The notes under the pieces: model-generated
Seen by the model: only the letters and a program-made list of their open reading frames with translations
Database searches by the model: none
Told to the model about the DNA's origin: nothing
Program-made: the position numbers and the translations under genes
Virus record (IMG/VR): IMGVR_UViG_3300006854_000001
Location: 62,001-126,000 of that record
DNA from: a virus
Strand: one strand, 5' to 3'
DNA length: 64,000 bases
Shown here: one piece after another, positions 16,466 to 24,990 of the stretch
How the letters are laid out: every line of letters begins with the position of its first letter
Position numbering within the stretch: the stretch's first letter is position 1

Positions 16466-16974
16466 CCACGATGGACCTCGGCTACCTCGCCCACCCAGAA
16501 GGCGACAAATGCTACAAGGTCACCCTCGACTACGAGGGCTACACTGTCTTCGTGTGGGCGCGCTGCCACGCCGAGGCGCGCCGCTACGGCGCCAACGTGC
16601 TCGACTCCGATTGGGACAGCGTCGAGTGCGAGCGTTTCAAGACCCTCGACACTTTCGAGGGCGATTTGCTCTCCTGGTGTCTTGAGCATGGTTGGTCGTT
16701 TAGCTGTTGCGAGTGCGAAAAACGGGTCAGCTTACCCGAAGCGTATCGCGACGGCAGTGATGTATTCTGCTCGAAGGAGCACGCCGACAAGTACACGGCG
16801 TACTGGTCTGCGAGGCACGCCCTCGAGCAACGCTTCCTCGACTATGCCCGCGCGAAGTATCCCGAGGAAAACCCATCGCGAGCCCACATCAACGTCCAAG
16901 GCGACGGCCTCATCTCCCACGCCTGGGGCTGCCGCATCATCTCGCGCGTCGATCTCGACGCCTCCTCTCTCTAA
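16462..16974 (+). CDS. Zinc-ribbon protein of unknown function
   Basis: 170 residues. Start MTTMDLGYLAHPEGDKCYKV; a cysteine cluster SFSCCECEKRVSLPEAY...DVFCSKEHA resembles a treble clef. N-terminal beta part VTLDYEGYTVFVWARCHAEA. Last gene before the sliding clamp. Confidence 0.62.
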   Translation: MTTMDLGYLAHPEGDKCYKVTLDYEGYTVFVWARCHAEARRYGANVLDSDWDSVECERFKTLDTFEGDLLSWCLEHGWSFSCCECEKRVSLPEAYRDGSDVFCSKEHADKYTAYWSARHALEQRFLDYARAKYPEENPSRAHINVQGDGLISHAWGCRIISRVDLDASSL

Positions 16975-17008
16975 AAAATAGAACGTTCTTTTTTTTCTCT
17001 GGAGCCCC
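16975..17008 (+). promoter_or_regulatory. AT-rich palindromic leader of the clamp gene
   Basis: An A-tract, the perfect palindrome AGAACGTTCT (16980-16989) and a T-tract stand between the preceding stop and the clamp ATG, so the stretch could fold as a terminator-like hairpin. TCTGGAG ends 5 nt before the ATG and can serve as ribosome site. The base composition stands out sharply from the GC-rich surroundings. Confidence 0.5.
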
Positions 17009-18175
17009 ATGCAAATCGTCGTCAACCGTCAAGATCTGCTCACCGTCCTCAAGCGCGCCGGCAGCGCCATCGATCCCAACACGATGCTCTCCGTGCAGAA
17101 AGGCGTCCTCATCGTCGCCAGCACGACAGCGGGCGAGCCCAAGCTCACCATTGGCGCGACGGACGGCCAGCTCGCGGTCGTGCAGAAGTTCGACCTCGGC
17201 GAGGTGAAAGAGCCGGGGAGCGCAGTCCTCACTTACCGCGATTTGCTCCAGCGCATCGACAACATGCCACCAGGCTTGATCGAGATCACGGTCGCTGCCG
17301 ACTTCAAGACCAGCATCCGGTCGAGCTCATCGAAGCGCAAATTCGCGATGACGGGGCTCGACCCCGTCGACTTCCCACCGCTGCTCAAGCAGCGGCCAGG
17401 TGAGGCCCTCTATTCTGTCGAAGCCAAGATCTTGCAGCAGTCCGCAAGCGAAACGGAGTTTGCGATCTCGAGCGACTTGACGCAGGGGATTCTCCTCGTG
17501 CCCGGTGACGACAAGATCTTCCAGCTCGTCTCGCTCGGCCGCTATGCCTTCGCCGTCGCGACCGGCTGGTTTACCGATCGCCATGGCGGCGAGAGCGCGC
17601 GCGAATGCCTCCTCCCCAAGAACCTCCTCGAGGCGGTAGGAGCGCTACCGAAGGAGGCCATCCTCACCCTGTCTGCCGACGAGCAAAAGATCTTCGTCTC
17701 GACACCCGATACCCTCATCATCGCCGGACAGCTGCAGACGCAGATGCCGGAGGTGTGGCGTCAGATCTTGAAGAGCGCGCCGACGCAGAAGCGCTTCCGG
17801 GTCTCGAGCGAGGCGTTCCTGTCGAGCGTGAAGGCGGTGTCGGTCGCGGCAGACTTCGTCGAGGGCGCGGAGCGGTTCGTGCAGATCGACGTGATTGCCA
17901 ACGAAGGGGAGGTCGTGATCCGCACGAAGGAGAGCAAGCGGAGCCAGGGCGAGGACGAGCTCATCGTCTCGGACGCGGCCCCTGGGAAATTCCAGCTGCA
18001 TGTCGACGCGGGACTCTTGTCGGCGGCGTTGCGGGCGTTCCAACCGACCGAGATCGATCTGTACTTCGATGTGATCGGAGGACAGGAAGCGCTCTTCCTC
18101 AAGAACGAAACCCTATCGGCGATGTTGCAGCTCATCGCCGTCATCCCGTCGCCGCCGCCGAAAGACAAGAAGTGA
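17009..18175 (+). CDS. dnaN: DNA polymerase III beta subunit (sliding clamp)
   Basis: 388 residues, the usual length of a three-domain beta clamp. It has the N-terminal pattern MQIVVNRQDLLTVLKRAGSA, LTIGATDGQLAVVQ, FAMTGLDPVDFPPL in the domain-1/2 region and, at the end, the domain-3 strands ending in LSAMLQLIAVIPSP in place of the usual VVMPMRL. The ring would tether a DNA polymerase, presumably the host enzyme, since no polymerase gene is in the window. Divergence and location among small phage genes argue for a long-resident viral copy rather than a recent host pick-up. Confidence 0.88.
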   Translation: MQIVVNRQDLLTVLKRAGSAIDPNTMLSVQKGVLIVASTTAGEPKLTIGATDGQLAVVQKFDLGEVKEPGSAVLTYRDLLQRIDNMPPGLIEITVAADFKTSIRSSSSKRKFAMTGLDPVDFPPLLKQRPGEALYSVEAKILQQSASETEFAISSDLTQGILLVPGDDKIFQLVSLGRYAFAVATGWFTDRHGGESARECLLPKNLLEAVGALPKEAILTLSADEQKIFVSTPDTLIIAGQLQTQMPEVWRQILKSAPTQKRFRVSSEAFLSSVKAVSVAADFVEGAERFVQIDVIANEGEVVIRTKESKRSQGEDELIVSDAAPGKFQLHVDAGLLSAALRAFQPTEIDLYFDVIGGQEALFLKNETLSAMLQLIAVIPSPPPKDKK

Positions 18176-18435
18176 GCGTCACCGAACAAATGCTCGACGC
18201 GGCCGAAGAGCAGGCCGCACTCTACTCCCGAGCGCTCTCCGAGCTCACCGCTCCTATCTCGCCCGCCGAAGGCGCGGAGGACTGCTTCTCGCCGCCGAAG
18301 GTGATCCGCGACGCGATCGAGTTTTTGAAGATCAGCGTCACGATGTCTCCCCAGCGCGCCGACACCATCGTCATGCTCGAAGCGCTCGCCCACCGCTTCG
18401 AAGAAGCACTCGACCGAGAGGATCTCGACCTATGA
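18172..18435 (+). CDS. Unknown small helical protein
   Basis: 87 residues from GTG 18172, overlapping the clamp stop (GTGA). Mostly helical and acidic, VTEQMLDAAEEQAALYSRAL start. No family recognised; translational coupling with the clamp is the only hint. Confidence 0.55.
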   Translation: MSVTEQMLDAAEEQAALYSRALSELTAPISPAEGAEDCFSPPKVIRDAIEFLKISVTMSPQRADTIVMLEALAHRFEEALDREDLDL

Positions 18436-19352
18436 GCAAGACCACCGCCCAATCACTGAAATTCCTGCGCCTTGCCGCCGAGACGTTTTTTCCTGCCGGG
18501 CAGTCACGAAGTGACCTGATCGCCTATCTTGAAGAGCTCACGCGGCCAATCCCCATGCGCCTCGTCTGCGAAGGCTGCGGCCAGCTCCACATCGACGAAG
18601 GGGAGTTCGCGGAGAAGCCCCATCACACGCACGTGTGCCAGCACTGCGGGCTCACCTGGCGCCCCGCGATCGGACCGACCGTGGGCGTGCAATTTCTTCC
18701 TGGCTTTCAGATCGGCCCCAAGCCCGCAGCAGGCACTTACGCCTCATGGTGCCCCGCGCGCTATAAATCGCCCCTCACGAGCGAAGGGCTAGGATCTCAG
18801 CCGCATGAAGCGGCGCAGAAGACCTCGTGCTGGGAGCCCAAGCCAGGCGATTGGTCTAGGTACACGGAGATCAGCAGCATCATCGTACAACTGGGTGAGT
18901 TTTCAAAACTCACCGGCCGATTTTTTGCGACGGCGCTCGACGGAACGCCCCTCTGTCCAAGCTCCGCCCAACTCACTCGCTGGATCCCGCGCATCGACGA
19001 GCGGGTGACGCTCGTCGGCAATCAGGCGGAGTCGCCGGTGTTCGGGGTGGTGGTGAATAACGGATTCGAGCCAGGACCCGAAGGGCTGCCGTTCTTCATG
19101 GTGAAACTCGCCGACGGAGCGCCGTGCAAGGCCTATTTGTTCGACCTCAAACCTGCGCCTCCCATCGATCCACCCGTGTCGATCGGCAGCATCTGGATGC
19201 CGCGTCATGGGTCGGACGAAGTCGAGGTGGTCGACGTTGAAAAGTTGCACGACGACTACTCGATCGTGCGAGCGTATCGGAAGGGCTTCGGCACCGAGAT
19301 CTACGCGCTCAGCTACTTCACGCGGCATTTCATCTGGAGAAGAGACGCATGA
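18432..19352 (+). CDS. Zinc-ribbon domain protein
   Basis: 306 residues. Residues 40-75 contain MRLVCEGCGQLHIDEGEF, THVCQHCGLTWRP, a four-cysteine ribbon with the H-I-D signature widely seen in phage hypothetical proteins, followed by GVQFLPG. A second half (from about 170) is beta-rich with paired repeats ERVTLVGNQAESPVFGVVV and IGSIWMPRHGSDEVEVVDV. Function unknown. Confidence 0.68.
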   Translation: MSKTTAQSLKFLRLAAETFFPAGQSRSDLIAYLEELTRPIPMRLVCEGCGQLHIDEGEFAEKPHHTHVCQHCGLTWRPAIGPTVGVQFLPGFQIGPKPAAGTYASWCPARYKSPLTSEGLGSQPHEAAQKTSCWEPKPGDWSRYTEISSIIVQLGEFSKLTGRFFATALDGTPLCPSSAQLTRWIPRIDERVTLVGNQAESPVFGVVVNNGFEPGPEGLPFFMVKLADGAPCKAYLFDLKPAPPIDPPVSIGSIWMPRHGSDEVEVVDVEKLHDDYSIVRAYRKGFGTEIYALSYFTRHFIWRRDA

Positions 19353-19645
19353 GTCACGCCTTCGTCACCCGCGCGCATCGCGTGCTCGCCTACGAGCTCA
19401 TCTGCTGGAACACCGCGCTCGATGATCTTGAGCCGTGGCTCGAAACCGGAGCCGAGCGCGGCATCCCCCAAGAGGGGATCGATGCCGCTCAGTTGCTCGC
19501 CGACTTCGAGGCGCACAGCCGTCACATGGCCTGGCAAGAAGGCTACGAGGCTGGCCGCGAAGACAACAGCTACGCAAGCTATGCGACGCCTCCACTCACG
19601 CCAAATCCATACCCCGAGCTTCCATTACCAAAAGTCACCCTATGA
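19349..19645 (+). CDS. Unknown helical protein
   Basis: 98 residues, start MSHAFVTRAHRVLAYELICW, acidic helices, proline-rich tail TPPLTPNPYPELPLP. Overlaps both neighbours by 4 nt. No family recognised. Confidence 0.55.
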   Translation: MSHAFVTRAHRVLAYELICWNTALDDLEPWLETGAERGIPQEGIDAAQLLADFEAHSRHMAWQEGYEAGREDNSYASYATPPLTPNPYPELPLPKVTL

Positions 19646-20004
19646 CCGAACTAAACCCTCTTGCTACCCGCCCGATCTGTGGCAAGGACATGCCGATCGA
19701 TCCCACTCTCCACGTCTACTGGGATCAGGACTCGATCTGGGTCGTGGCGCGCGACGCCGACGACGCAGCGCTCGTCTACGCCGAGCACATCGGGGATATC
19801 GATTCGTTCGACCCGCTCGAGTTCCAGCGAGTTTCGGACGAGCAAGCGATCTCAATCCGCGTCTGGGTGCTGGGGCCGTATGCGGGAGAGATCGCGCCGG
19901 TCGACGAAGAAGACGGCACGGACGCGATCGAGTTGAAAGTGCTGACCGCGCGCGACTGGGCCGACCAGCAGGGTCGCGGCTTTCTGTGCACGACGGACTA
20001 CTGA
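19642..20004 (+). CDS. Unknown acidic protein, paralogue of 14501-14860
   Basis: 120 residues from ATG 19642. DSIWVVARDADDAALVYAEH and EFQRVSDEQAISIRVW match the core of the 14501 product. The C-terminal part LTARDWADQQGRGFLC differs. Function unknown. Confidence 0.6.
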   Translation: MTELNPLATRPICGKDMPIDPTLHVYWDQDSIWVVARDADDAALVYAEHIGDIDSFDPLEFQRVSDEQAISIRVWVLGPYAGEIAPVDEEDGTDAIELKVLTARDWADQQGRGFLCTTDY

Positions 20005-20208
20005 ATGGCCCGGAGCGATCTCTTGAATACGATCGCGGCGCTCGCCGCCATCGGCGGCGGCATGCCGGAGTTGAAGCGCTCCGCTTCAAAGCTCTTCTGC
20101 CAAAGTCCTCGCTGCTCAGGGCGGAAGATCCGGATCACCGAAAGTGTCACCGGGGCGAGCTACTGCCACCGCTGCGGGTGGTTTGAGAGGAAGGTCCGGC
20201 AGAGATGA
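20005..20208 (+). CDS. Small zinc-ribbon protein
   Basis: 67 residues. KLFCQSPRCSGRKIRITESV, SYCHRCGWFER: C-x4-C...C-x2-C ribbon with a basic tail, typical of nucleic-acid-binding ribbons. Function unknown. Confidence 0.6.
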   Translation: MARSDLLNTIAALAAIGGGMPELKRSASKLFCQSPRCSGRKIRITESVTGASYCHRCGWFERKVRQR

Positions 20209-20408
20209 TGTATCGAGCATGTACCGACTGCAATGCCCGCGCCTTACCGCAGTCTCGGTGGTGCGCGGACCACACTCCCGATGGGACATTCGTGCCGGTC
20301 AGCACCCAGTGCGCGCGGTGCGGGAGAGAGCACCATGAGCACCGGCAGTATCGCGATGGAAAACCACCACGTTGCCCCAAAAAAACAAGTCAACTACCCC
20401 ATGACTGA
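20205..20408 (+). CDS. Small double zinc-knuckle protein
   Basis: 67 residues. ACTDCNARALPQSRWCADH and QCARCGREHHEHRQY provide two metal sites with Cys and His ligands. It overlaps the preceding gene by 4 nt. Function unknown. Confidence 0.6.
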   Translation: MMYRACTDCNARALPQSRWCADHTPDGTFVPVSTQCARCGREHHEHRQYRDGKPPRCPKKTSQLPHD

Positions 20409-20661
20409 CGACACCATCCGAAGCGCAAACTTCAATCTCATTCGTGGCCAGAACGCATTCGGCGAGACGTTTCGACTGCGCGAGAAGGAGTACGCGCACG
20501 TCCTGCTCATCCAGCCGACCAATGAGTGGTTCCTGAAGCAATGGGATCAGTCCCACACCGAATCCAACCAACGAAACCTCCTCTACCTGCTCGAGGCGGC
20601 CTACGAGCGAGGCGCGCGGGACGCGCGGGCAGAGATCAAGAAAGCACTCGGTATCCCATGA
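20401..20661 (+). CDS. Unknown small protein
   Basis: 86 residues from ATG 20401; an in-frame ATG at 20335 would add 22 residues that overlap the preceding gene. Helical C-terminus LLYLLEAAYERGARDARAE. No family recognised. Confidence 0.55.
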   Translation: MTDDTIRSANFNLIRGQNAFGETFRLREKEYAHVLLIQPTNEWFLKQWDQSHTESNQRNLLYLLEAAYERGARDARAEIKKALGIP

Positions 20662-21125
20662 ACCGTCTCCCACTTTGGATCGCAATCCTGCTCATCGCAG
20701 CCGGCGTCGGTCATTTCGCCCTCGCCAAAACGCACCCTCTCGTCGACCTGGCTTTGATCGCCCTGATCGGCGGCTGCGCGGGCTACATCCTGCGCATTAT
20801 CCGAGACGCCGTGGCAGCGAAGGCCGCCGAGTACCGCCAGCAACTCGAGCCCCTCCCGCGACCCGACTACGAGCCCAGGCTCTTCGGTATCCCCATGGAG
20901 TGGGATCCGGAGACGGGTTTTTGGTGGGCGTCGTTCGGGGGGATCGACGTGGACTTGCATGAGCGCGAGCCGCCGGGCAGCTGGGGCTTCACCTGGCACA
21001 TCGAGAGCCTGAGCGCGACTGGGATCGAGTCACTCGACGAGGCTGTCGACGATCTCGAGCGCGAGCTCACTCGCATACGCAACGCCATTCCTATCGCCAA
21101 GAACTGGCACATGGAGAACGCATGA
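20658..21125 (+). CDS. Membrane protein with soluble tail
   Basis: 155 residues. Two membrane helices at the start (LPLWIAILLIAAGVGHFAL and ALIALIGGCAGYILRIIR), then a soluble part with FGIPMEWDPETGFWWASFGG and a helical end. Topology suggests a hairpin with the C-terminus in the cytoplasm. Role unknown. Confidence 0.6.
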   Translation: MNRLPLWIAILLIAAGVGHFALAKTHPLVDLALIALIGGCAGYILRIIRDAVAAKAAEYRQQLEPLPRPDYEPRLFGIPMEWDPETGFWWASFGGIDVDLHEREPPGSWGFTWHIESLSATGIESLDEAVDDLERELTRIRNAIPIAKNWHMENA

Positions 21126-21409
21126 AGCCCGGATACGATCCAAAGAGCCTCGGGGGCAAACTCACTTGGCTCATGGGGGATTGCCACGAGGTCGGGCAAG
21201 CGGTCTCGAAAACCAACCGCCTCGCCTTAGAGTGCAAGAGCGCAGACCATCCCGACGTGACTCCCACAATGCTCCTCCTCTGGGCGCTCGACGGTGGCAA
21301 CCCCGAGCTCGATCCCGCGACGCGCGAGTCCAACCGTGAGTGGATCCTACGCGAGCTCGGAGATCTCAAGCTCGCTATCGCCGCCGTAGAGAAAGCGCTC
21401 CGCGAATGA
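21122..21409 (+). CDS. Unknown helical protein (weakly MazG-like)
   Basis: 95 residues, all helical. The end, SNREWILRELGDLKLAIAAV, resembles the E-L-x-D helix of MazG-like pyrophosphohydrolases, but the full E-x2-E...E-x2-D motif is not evident. I would not assign enzyme activity. Confidence 0.5.
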   Translation: MKPGYDPKSLGGKLTWLMGDCHEVGQAVSKTNRLALECKSADHPDVTPTMLLLWALDGGNPELDPATRESNREWILRELGDLKLAIAAVEKALRE

Positions 21410-21675
21410 CCCTCTGGATCCCACTGTTGTGCTTTTACTGCTTCAGCGCGGGCATCACCGTCGGCGCGTGGCTCGGCGATCCGCACGGCACCCACTACAA
21501 CTGGACGCGCGGTGCGATCGTGCTGGGCACTGTCGGTCTCGCGCTCGCTTGGTGGATCTATTTTGCCGTCTGGGTATTCCTATGGCTCGATCGATCTCCC
21601 GACGAAGCCGCAGCGCTGACCGAGAAGAAGCGCCAGCAACGCAGAAAGCACTTCCTCGAATTTCCTCCCCCATGA
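21406..21675 (+). CDS. Small two-span membrane protein
   Basis: 89 residues from ATG 21406. Hydrophobic segments IPLLCFYCFSAGITVGAWLG and GTVGLALAWWIYFAVWVFLW, then a charged tail EKKRQQRRKHF. Membrane localisation is clear, function is not. Confidence 0.58.
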   Translation: MTLWIPLLCFYCFSAGITVGAWLGDPHGTHYNWTRGAIVLGTVGLALAWWIYFAVWVFLWLDRSPDEAAALTEKKRQQRRKHFLEFPPP

Positions 21676-22055
21676 CCGCCCCCGTCACTCTTCCCTGCTG
21701 CATCTCTGGTACGCTCCACTGCGCCTATCCGAGCACCCTTACTTTCACTTGCACCGAGTGCAAGCTCAATTTCTGCTGGTGTGACCGCCTCACCGAGTCC
21801 GTGGCTGCCACTTACGATCCCTGCGCTGCATGCGCCAAATTCGCTCACGCCGAGCGCACCATCTTCGGCATCTTCTTCTCTCAATACCTCATGGCAAGAC
21901 CCAAACCAAAACCCAAGACCCCGCGCGATCTGCGCTACGAGCTGATCGCCGCCAAGCAGCGCATCGCCGAGCTCGAGGAGCAAAACTCGGCGCTCACCGA
22001 GTCGCTCCGGCAATCCCGCGCGGACGCCAAAGCGCTCGCCACCCTCACCCGTTAG
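21672..22055 (+). CDS. Cysteine-rich protein with basic linker and coiled coil
   Basis: 127 residues from ATG 21672. N-terminal zinc-like part CTECKLNFCWCD and PCAACAKFAH; then a basic linker ARPKPKPKTPRDL and a coiled coil KQRIAELEEQNSALTESL. An internal ATG at 21891 could make the second half alone. Function unknown. Confidence 0.55.
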   Translation: MTAPVTLPCCISGTLHCAYPSTLTFTCTECKLNFCWCDRLTESVAATYDPCAACAKFAHAERTIFGIFFSQYLMARPKPKPKTPRDLRYELIAAKQRIAELEEQNSALTESLRQSRADAKALATLTR

Positions 22056-22063
22056 GACTCACC

Positions 22064-22882
22064 ATGGCCTCCAGAAACAAACCCAAGTCCAAGAAGCCCA
22101 AGCGCAAACGAGCCTCGCTCTCCGAGCGCAACCGCCGCATCAATGGCCCCGTCGTCACGACCGATCTCGGACCGAGCCTCGATCGCCTGCGCGTCACCGG
22201 CAAAGATCTCGCGAGCGACGATGGGCTCGGGATGTTCGGGGCGCACCAGATCGAAGCCGGCATGGTGGCGCTCGCCCGCGGCACCGATGCCCTCGTGACC
22301 AAAGTCGTCAACTCTGCACGCGAGGGCTCGCGCGATCCCGCCGACCACCTGCTCGATCTGTCGCGCGCCTACTATCAGGAGGAGACCTCCGAGGGCACCC
22401 ACAACATCCAGTGCGATCGCTGCAAGCTCAAGTCCCCGGGCATGGCGACCGAGAAGCAAGCGAGCCGCTTGGCAGAAAGCCTCGGCTGGGTCGTGACGGA
22501 TGCGTTCGATCACTGCCCGGCGTGTAAAGACGGAGGACTGATGCTTCCGGGGGCGAGCGCTGCGCTCGCAGTGGTGCCGGCGCTCACGCCGGCCGAGATG
22601 ATCTTCATCGTCCGCATCCGCTACATCGTGGACAAGATCGAAGAGGGCACATCGGTGGAAGCCTTCCTCCAGAATGCCAACCGCTCGGGCCACCGCTCGA
22701 TGCTGAGCGACTTGGCGGCGAGCACGCGCTACGACACGGTGCCGCTCATCGATCAGGTCACTTCGCTCATCGAGCGCGGGGCGGACGTGCACCCGCTCTT
22801 CTCTTCGGAATCGACAAAAATATGCTCTTTCTTTTTTCGATTGCACGAAGCCCTGAAGAAAGAGGACGGCGATGCTCGATGA
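22064..22882 (+). CDS. Unknown protein with basic head and zinc site
   Basis: 272 residues from ATG 22064. Very basic start (SRNKPKSKKPKRKRASLSER), acidic helical middle, and QCDRCKLKSPG...DHCPACKDGG as a four-cysteine site near 125-165. It ends with a helical region. Possible nucleic-acid protein. The tail overlaps the next gene by 11 nt. Confidence 0.58.
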   Translation: MASRNKPKSKKPKRKRASLSERNRRINGPVVTTDLGPSLDRLRVTGKDLASDDGLGMFGAHQIEAGMVALARGTDALVTKVVNSAREGSRDPADHLLDLSRAYYQEETSEGTHNIQCDRCKLKSPGMATEKQASRLAESLGWVVTDAFDHCPACKDGGLMLPGASAALAVVPALTPAEMIFIVRIRYIVDKIEEGTSVEAFLQNANRSGHRSMLSDLAASTRYDTVPLIDQVTSLIERGADVHPLFSSESTKICSFFFRLHEALKKEDGDAR

Positions 22883-23075
22883 CGACGACGTGGAGCTGGT
22901 CGCGATCGCCAGTAACCCGACGGGCTGCATCGGCGTCATTGTCACGCTCATCCTCATCGCAGCGATGAGCTATTTCGTGTCACAAAACAAGGAGTATTGC
23001 GCAGAGAAGCACTGCCAGCACGGCACGAGTCAGCTCATGGATCACCGCTGCGTCTGCATCGAGGAGCCCCGATGA
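22872..23075 (+). CDS. Single-span membrane protein with external cysteines
   Basis: 67 residues. Acidic head MLDDDDVELVAI, one span (GCIGVIVTLILIAAMSYFV), then CAEKHCQHGTS...HRCVCIEE. The four cysteines beyond the membrane could form disulfides in the periplasm. Function unknown. Confidence 0.58.
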   Translation: MLDDDDVELVAIASNPTGCIGVIVTLILIAAMSYFVSQNKEYCAEKHCQHGTSQLMDHRCVCIEEPR

Positions 23076-23290
23076 GACCCATCAAAGAGTTGTTCCGCGA
23101 AGTCATCGAAGAGCGCGATAACTCCGATGTAGAGCGCGCGCTCGGCATGACCCGGGCCCAGTCCGAGCACCTACTCGACCGATCCATGAGAATCATGTGG
23201 GTCGGATTCAAGCTCGGCGCGTACACAACGACGGCCGCGTTTCTCGTGATCCTCGGAGGCTGGGCGCTCGTCCGGTTTTTCGCAAGATGA
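23072..23290 (+). CDS. Single-span membrane protein, tandem paralogue 1
   Basis: 72 residues from ATG 23072. Charged cytoplasmic helix then MRIMWVGFKLGAY and span LVILGGWALVRFF. Its C-terminal half aligns with the next gene (TRAVWTGFQIGAF, LMVLGGWALWRG), so the two are a tandem duplication with diverged heads. Confidence 0.6.
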   Translation: MRPIKELFREVIEERDNSDVERALGMTRAQSEHLLDRSMRIMWVGFKLGAYTTTAAFLVILGGWALVRFFAR

Positions 23291-23505
23291 GCTTCGAGGA
23301 CACCTTCCGCAAAATGAGCACCAAGATGGACCACCGGGAGATCCAGGAGGAATTCGGTGTGGACCAGGAGAAGGCGGTCGAGATCCACTGGCGGGTGACC
23401 CGAGCCGTCTGGACTGGGTTTCAGATTGGGGCATTCGTCATGCTGGTCGTGATCTTGATGGTGCTCGGCGGGTGGGCGCTGTGGCGCGGGGTCGTTCACC
23501 GATGA
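23287..23505 (+). CDS. Single-span membrane protein, tandem paralogue 2
   Basis: 72 residues from ATG 23287. Helical head FGVDQEKAVEIHWRVTR, then VWTGFQIGAF and the span MLVVILMVLGGWALW. Same length and membrane part as the preceding gene. Function unknown. Confidence 0.6.
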   Translation: MSFEDTFRKMSTKMDHREIQEEFGVDQEKAVEIHWRVTRAVWTGFQIGAFVMLVVILMVLGGWALWRGVVHR

Positions 23506-23753
23506 TGAGGCTGACCTACGCATTTACGATCATCGGCATGATCACGTGCCTGCTGCCCGGAATCGCCGCAATCAGCCTCGGCGCACTCTGGCTCTTGGAC
23601 AAGGTCGTCAGCGCGGTGCTCCGCACGATCGGTTGGCTCGGGCCTGTCACTCACTTCATGATCCTCTCGCACCAAGAGAAGCTCCGGTTGAAGGAGGAGT
23701 TCGAGAGGGAGCAGCGGAAGAAGCGGCGCGAGCAGATCGGGAGCGAACACTGA
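23502..23753 (+). CDS. Small membrane protein
   Basis: 83 residues. Hydrophobic first half (LTYAFTIIGMITCLLPGIAA and ISLGALWLLDKVVSAVL) and a highly charged helical tail (QEKLRLKEEFEREQRKKRRE). Follows two other small membrane genes, so the group may act together in the host envelope. Confidence 0.58.
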   Translation: MMRLTYAFTIIGMITCLLPGIAAISLGALWLLDKVVSAVLRTIGWLGPVTHFMILSHQEKLRLKEEFEREQRKKRREQIGSEH

Positions 23754-23974
23754 TGCCACTCCAAATCATCCAAGGCAAACTCGAACTCTTCTGCGTAAAC
23801 GATCACGGTGGCCAGTTGACGATGACCAAAAACCAACAGGTCGCCATACCTACCATCGAATCAGGCGGCGAGCGTGGAGCAATCTGCACTCTCTACTCCT
23901 GCAAGATCTGCGGGTACGTCGAGACCTACGCGCAGCTCCCCGCGCCGACCGGAGGATCGATCAAAGCGCCATGA
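23753..23974 (+). CDS. Small zinc-ribbon-like protein
   Basis: 73 residues. LELFCVNDHGG and LYSCKICGYVETY give a C...C-x2-C ribbon resembling small regulatory zinc ribbons. Overlaps the next gene. Function unknown. Confidence 0.58.
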   Translation: MPLQIIQGKLELFCVNDHGGQLTMTKNQQVAIPTIESGGERGAICTLYSCKICGYVETYAQLPAPTGGSIKAP

Positions 23975-24156
23975 GAGATGACCTCACCGATCTCGAGGCT
24001 GCCTCAGATGATCTGATTGGAGCCATGCAACAACACGCCTCTCATTTCGAATGGGTCATCGCATTGCGGCGATTCCATCAACTCGTCACCCCTGCCCGAG
24101 TGCTCGAATTAGTCACGGAACTTCGTGCTCTCCGAGATAGAGACCCAAAACCATGA
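23971..24156 (+). CDS. Unknown small helical protein
   Basis: 61 residues. The end LVTPARVLELVTELRALRD matches a helix common in small phage accessory proteins of the Ea22 type. No function. Confidence 0.52.
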   Translation: MRDDLTDLEAASDDLIGAMQQHASHFEWVIALRRFHQLVTPARVLELVTELRALRDRDPKP

Positions 24157-24602
24157 CCATCAACCCATCGATCACTTTGCTCCGCGAGTTCCTCTGCGAC
24201 CACAACGCGGGCGACGCCGTGCACCTCGCGCTCGATGCTATCGCGCACCACCTGCGCATGCTCCCAGAAGAACGCGACAAGCGCGACTTCGTCGTCGGTG
24301 ACTGGGTGAGGATCCCCGTGCCCGAAGGCAACGGTCCCATCACGAAAGTGATCGCGTTCACGGAAGGAGGGATCCACCTGAGCGGGATGGTCGGCACCTT
24401 CCAGCACTACCAACTCGAGCACTGGTTTCCGTTCCAGGGGGAGGAGCTCTGGCACAAGAAAGAGTTCAAGCGCGCTCGGGCCCATCGTGCTCTCGCACGA
24501 GGTGCCGACTACATCTGGGTGGAAGACGACCGCAACGATCAGGACGGCTGGGATCTCGTCGACATCGAGCCGTCCGTCGGGCAGTCACGGCCAAATCTCT
24601 AG
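24153..24602 (+). CDS. Unknown protein, last of the small-gene train
   Basis: 149 residues. Helical head, then a beta-barrel-like centre FVVGDWVRIPVPEGNGPITK and a tryptophan-rich end. It ends 8 nt from the convergent Doc gene with no obvious terminator hairpin between. Confidence 0.55.
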   Translation: MTINPSITLLREFLCDHNAGDAVHLALDAIAHHLRMLPEERDKRDFVVGDWVRIPVPEGNGPITKVIAFTEGGIHLSGMVGTFQHYQLEHWFPFQGEELWHKKEFKRARAHRALARGADYIWVEDDRNDQDGWDLVDIEPSVGQSRPNL

Positions 24603-24609
24603 CTCGAGG

Positions 24610-24990
24610 CTACTCGACAACGAAATCGCGCAGCCAGTCCGCAACCACTCGCCAGTCCTTCTCTTTGCCTTCCGAGATCAGAAGCATCACCGCCACCGCA
24701 TCTTCGGTTGGCACACGGATCCGGATCCCATTCATTCTCAAAAACTGCCGCGCCATGACCCAGGCGGTGCGCTTGTTTCCTTCCACGAATGGATGACTGA
24801 GCGCCAAGTACAGGTAGGCGACAGCGACACCGATCTCGTCTTCATAGAGCAGTTGCCCTTCCCAAGTCGCGCGAGGCGAGTGCACGGCCGCGTCGAGTTC
24901 GTTGTGTTTCAAGATCCCGGCCATGCCGCCGTAGGCGGCGAGCACTGCGTCGTGGATGTCGAGCACGTCTTGCATCGACAGGAAATGCAT
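24610..24990 (-). CDS. doc: Doc-type toxin (Fic domain)
   Basis: 126 residues, the size of P1 Doc. The Fic motif HPFVEGNKRTA is complete: catalytic-site His, Glu-Gly-Asn-Lys-Arg. N-terminal IHDAVLAAYGG and the following GILKHNELDAAVHSPRAT fit the Doc family, which phosphorylates EF-Tu. It follows the antitoxin gene directly on the minus strand. The pair may be a phage addiction or anti-superinfection module. Confidence 0.9.
   Translation of the reverse strand: MHFLSMQDVLDIHDAVLAAYGGMAGILKHNELDAAVHSPRATWEGQLLYEDEIGVAVAYLYLALSHPFVEGNKRTAWVMARQFLRMNGIRIRVPTEDAVAVMLLISEGKEKDWRVVADWLRDFVVE

Noticed and set aside
16975-17008. Programmed frameshift site in the A-run and T-run before the clamp gene
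   Set aside because: The preceding frame ends with a stop and the clamp has its own ATG and ribosome site; no fusion product is suggested.
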